7,770 nucleotides of DNA. Source: an uncultured Collinsella sp. (GTDB lineage Bacteria; Actinomycetota; Coriobacteriia; Coriobacteriales; Coriobacteriaceae). The DNA is taken from NCBI GenBank assembly GCA_900550835.1, contig URTP01000096.1, forward strand, positions 1-7,770, read 5' to 3'. The notes under the pieces are model-generated. The model did no database searches and was not told the DNA's origin. It saw nothing but the letters and a program-made list of their open reading frames with translations. A program made the translations under genes and the position numbers. Positions 6,346 to 7,770 of this stretch are shown one piece after another. Positions within the stretch are counted from its first letter, which is position 1. Each line of letters opens with the position of its first letter.

Positions 6346-7107
6346 TTAGATGAAGAGCTCGCATTCCTTCCGCACGACGCAAGCCTTGCTCAGCATCTGG
6401 GAAACAGCGGATAGCTTGTTGGGATCAAGCTTGCGAGCGCCTCGCGGGCATACGGCGATGCAGCGCATGCAGGAGATGCACGCCTCGTCAGCTGCTCGCT
6501 TGGGGTCGCCCTTGTCGATAGCACAAACGGGACACGCCGCGGCGCATGCACCGCAGGAGACGCATTCCTCTGTTGCCTCGGGTGCCATACGGCGACCTCC
6601 AGCTTGTTTATAAGGGCGATTGCCGGGGATAGAGGGCTCGGACGCATCCTCAGCCAACAGCTTTTGCTGAATTTGTTGCGCAAACTCTGCGAGCTGCGCC
6701 GCATCCTGCGCATCCGGTCGCCCAGCAGCAAACTGACGAGCAACGGAATGCTCAGCAATAGCAGAAACAGCTGCAACCACCCTAAATCCGGCGCGCTTCG
6801 CAACGTCCTCCAGCTCTACGAGCGTGTCCTCAAACGCGCGGTTTCCGTATACACAAACCAAAACAGCCCGAGCCCCGTTGCCGCGCACCATGCCCAACCG
6901 GTCAGCCACCACAGCCGGGATTCTACCGGCATACGCCGGCACAGAGATTACGGCCACGTCGTCCTCAGTCATCGAGACAGCGCTGAGATCTAGCCCGCTA
7001 TCGGTCAGATCGACGGTAACGGTATTATTGTCCAGCGCCCCGGCCACAAGGCCAGACACCTTCCGCGTTCCACCCGTCGGACTAAACACAATTTCGAATA
7101 CGCTCAT
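6346..7107 (-). CDS. EFR1-type ferredoxin-flavodoxin fusion protein
   Basis: The 253-residue cytosolic redox protein starts with a flavodoxin-like domain (about 1-150) whose FMN phosphate loop is SPTGGTRK at 9-16. It ends with two ferredoxin-type [4Fe-4S] motifs: Cys182, 185, 188 and 192 followed by Pro193, and Cys210, 213, 216 and 220 followed by Pro221. This order and length match the EFR1 family of anaerobes, for which electron transfer between flavin and Fe-S partners is expected; the physiological partners are not known to me. The ATG at 7107 is supported by GAGAGGG seven bases upstream. The gene stands alone: a 560-base gene-free region precedes it and about 280 bases separate it from the EIIA start. 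I see no clear terminator after it, so some readthrough into the PTS operon is possible. Confidence 0.9.
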   Translation of the reverse strand: MSVFEIVFSPTGGTRKVSGLVAGALDNNTVTVDLTDSGLDLSAVSMTEDDVAVISVPAYAGRIPAVVADRLGMVRGNGARAVLVCVYGNRAFEDTLVELEDVAKRAGFRVVAAVSAIAEHSVARQFAAGRPDAQDAAQLAEFAQQIQQKLLAEDASEPSIPGNRPYKQAGGRRMAPEATEECVSCGACAAACPVCAIDKGDPKRAADEACISCMRCIAVCPRGARKLDPNKLSAVSQMLSKACVVRKECELFI

Positions 7108-7164
7108 CGAGGCACCCTCTCCCTACGCCTAGCAACGCGTCAAGCCGTTTTCACATTCAGACAG

Positions 7165-7170
7165 AGTATA
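7165..7170 (-). promoter_or_regulatory. Possible -10 element of the EFR1-type gene
   Basis: TATACT on the minus strand lies 57 bases before the ATG at 7107. No matching -35 hexamer is visible at 16-18 bases upstream, where the sequence is GC-rich, so this is only a candidate. Confidence 0.3.
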
Positions 7171-7324
7171 CGGCGCATGGGGGGAGCTCCCCGTTTTGGT
7201 GCGCCAGGCACCCCAATGCACCCACCCTACGCTGTCTGCCTCTTCGTTTTGCATAAATTACGGTACAGATTGTATATATTTACGGGATATCGCCGCGTTC
7301 TCCTGAGGTACCCCATCCTGGCCC

Positions 7325-7348
7325 GTGCAAAAAACGGAGTATTCTGCA
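7325..7348 (+). repeat. Copy A of a 24-base inverted repeat pair
   Basis: The plus strand reads GTGCA, then AAAAAC, then GGAGTATTCTGCA. The flanking five and thirteen bases are identical to copy B on the other strand at 7534-7557. An exact 13-base match between strands in such a short region is unlikely by chance. Confidence 0.5.
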
Positions 7349-7533
7349 ACGTGACCGCGCCAGCACCGCCGCGGGTGGGCAAAACTGTAGGGCGCCGTAT
7401 CGTTCTAAGTCCCGACATGGCGAGAATGACGCGCCCCTGCTCCGGAAAACGGCGAAATCTGACTCGGAACGCTCGCTAGGGATATCCGAAGGCCACCGTT
7501 GGCGACGTCGAATCATATGCAGACAACTCGAAC

Positions 7534-7557
7534 TGCAGAATACTCCAAAAAATGCAC
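7534..7557 (-). repeat. Copy B of the 24-base inverted repeat pair
   Basis: The minus strand reads GTGCA, then TTTTTT, then GGAGTATTCTGCA. It differs from copy A only in the central six bases, 18 of 24 positions being identical. The copies face each other with 185 bases between them. Confidence 0.5.
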
Positions 7558-7667
7558 GGCGCACCCCATAGGACCCATTGCTGCATGGCGGAAAATAGGT
7601 CCTCAGCATCCCCCAGATGCATTCCCGAGAAAATCACGTTTGAATTAGCGATGGACACGGCAAACAA

Positions 7668-7698
7668 AAGGGCCCGAGCGTTGTTTGCTCGGGCCCTT
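7668..7698 (-). terminator. Strong intrinsic terminator of the right-edge gene
   Basis: AAGGGCCCGAGC (7668-7679) and GCTCGGGCCCTT (7687-7698) make a perfect 12-base-pair stem with a seven-base loop. In the minus transcript it is followed by TTTTGTTTG, a good U-run, so it ends transcription from the right. It begins 32 bases after the stop codon at 7731. Confidence 0.9.
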
Positions 7699-7730
7699 AG
7701 CTTGTCTCACGCTAGCGCGCGATGCGCATC

Positions 7731-7770
7731 TTACTTGCGCTTGCCGCCGCCGTCACCGGGGCGACGGGAG
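7731..7770 (-). CDS. C-terminal tail of an unidentified gene (partial, continues beyond right edge)
   Basis: Twelve codons and a TAA stop are visible, ending SRRPGDGGGKRK. A basic, glycine-rich tail of this kind is common at the ends of nucleic-acid-binding proteins such as DEAD-box RNA helicases or ribonuclease R, but nothing here identifies the product. The frame is supported by the strong terminator that follows at a normal distance. Confidence 0.6.
   Translation of the reverse strand, partial: SRRPGDGGGKRK

Larger units (their letters stand above)
7171..7667. other. Gene-free region with hairpins and inverted short repeats
   Basis: I find no credible gene in about 500 bases between the promoter region of the EFR1-type gene and the terminator at 7668. 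The open frames here (up to about 100 codons on either strand) have no recognisable domain and no good ribosome binding site. Visible structures are a perfect 12-base palindrome GGGGAGCTCCCC near 7181-7192, a small hairpin GGTGC/GCACC just after it, an AT-rich patch near 7268-7282, and the inverted related sequences at 7325 and 7534. It may be decayed sequence, a repeat insertion or an unrecognised small RNA. Confidence 0.5.

Noticed and set aside
7181..7192. GGGGAGCTCCCC palindrome as a terminator or operator
   Set aside because: No U-run follows on either strand and no loop is available for a terminator; an operator role has no support beyond symmetry.
7177..7479. A 100-codon plus-strand open frame in the gene-free region
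   Set aside because: Low-complexity proline- and arginine-rich translation, no domain and no convincing initiation signal; it also crosses the inverted-repeat copy A.
7476..7667. A 63-codon minus-strand open frame
   Set aside because: No recognisable domain and no clear ribosome binding site; it contains repeat copy B. A small unknown gene cannot be fully excluded.

Overview
The window is about 7.8 kb of moderately GC-rich bacterial DNA in which every gene I can support lies on the minus strand. The gene types (a GH4 phospho-glucosidase with its own PTS, a ferredoxin-flavodoxin fusion and a NuoF/GltD-type flavoprotein), strong GA-rich ribosome binding sites and high GC suggest an anaerobic, fermentative, gut-type actinobacterium of the Coriobacteriia, perhaps Collinsella. 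That assignment is an inference from gene content and style, not from a marker gene.

Reading in the direction of transcription (right to left): the right edge holds the last codons of an unidentified gene with a basic C-terminus (7731-7770), followed by a strong intrinsic terminator (7668-7698). Next is a roughly 560-base stretch with no convincing gene, which carries a pair of inverted 24-nt related sequences. A single gene follows for an EFR1-type protein, a flavodoxin-like domain fused to two [4Fe-4S] ferredoxin motifs (6346-7107). The next gap (6066-6345) holds a short tandem repeat, a pair of direct octamers, a promoter candidate and a structured leader.

The core is a four-gene alpha-glucoside PTS operon: stand-alone EIIA of the glucose type (5553-6065), a LicT/BglG-type antiterminator (4680-5546), a PTS IICB permease (2964-4580) and a GH4 6-phospho-alpha-glucosidase with the CDMP motif (1578-2960). 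It ends at a hairpin terminator (1508-1545). The inferred pathway is: EIIA passes phosphate to the Cys of IIB, the IIC domain imports a maltose-like disaccharide as its 6-phosphate, and the GH4 enzyme splits this into glucose 6-phosphate and a second sugar. The antiterminator would sense PTS phosphorylation through its two PRDs and control readthrough. The EIIA leader contains two mutually exclusive hairpins sharing one strand, which is the arrangement expected for such control, although its match to the classical RAT sequence is only partial.

The left end (2-1321) holds the first 440 codons of a redox flavoprotein that joins the NuoF-type [4Fe-4S] domain to a GltD-like FAD/NAD(P)H module. 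Its stop codon and probable partners lie beyond the left edge. No tRNA, rRNA, CRISPR array or transposase was seen. No clearly novel system is present; the main points of interest are the candidate antitermination leader, the unexplained short repeats and the NuoF-GltD fusion.
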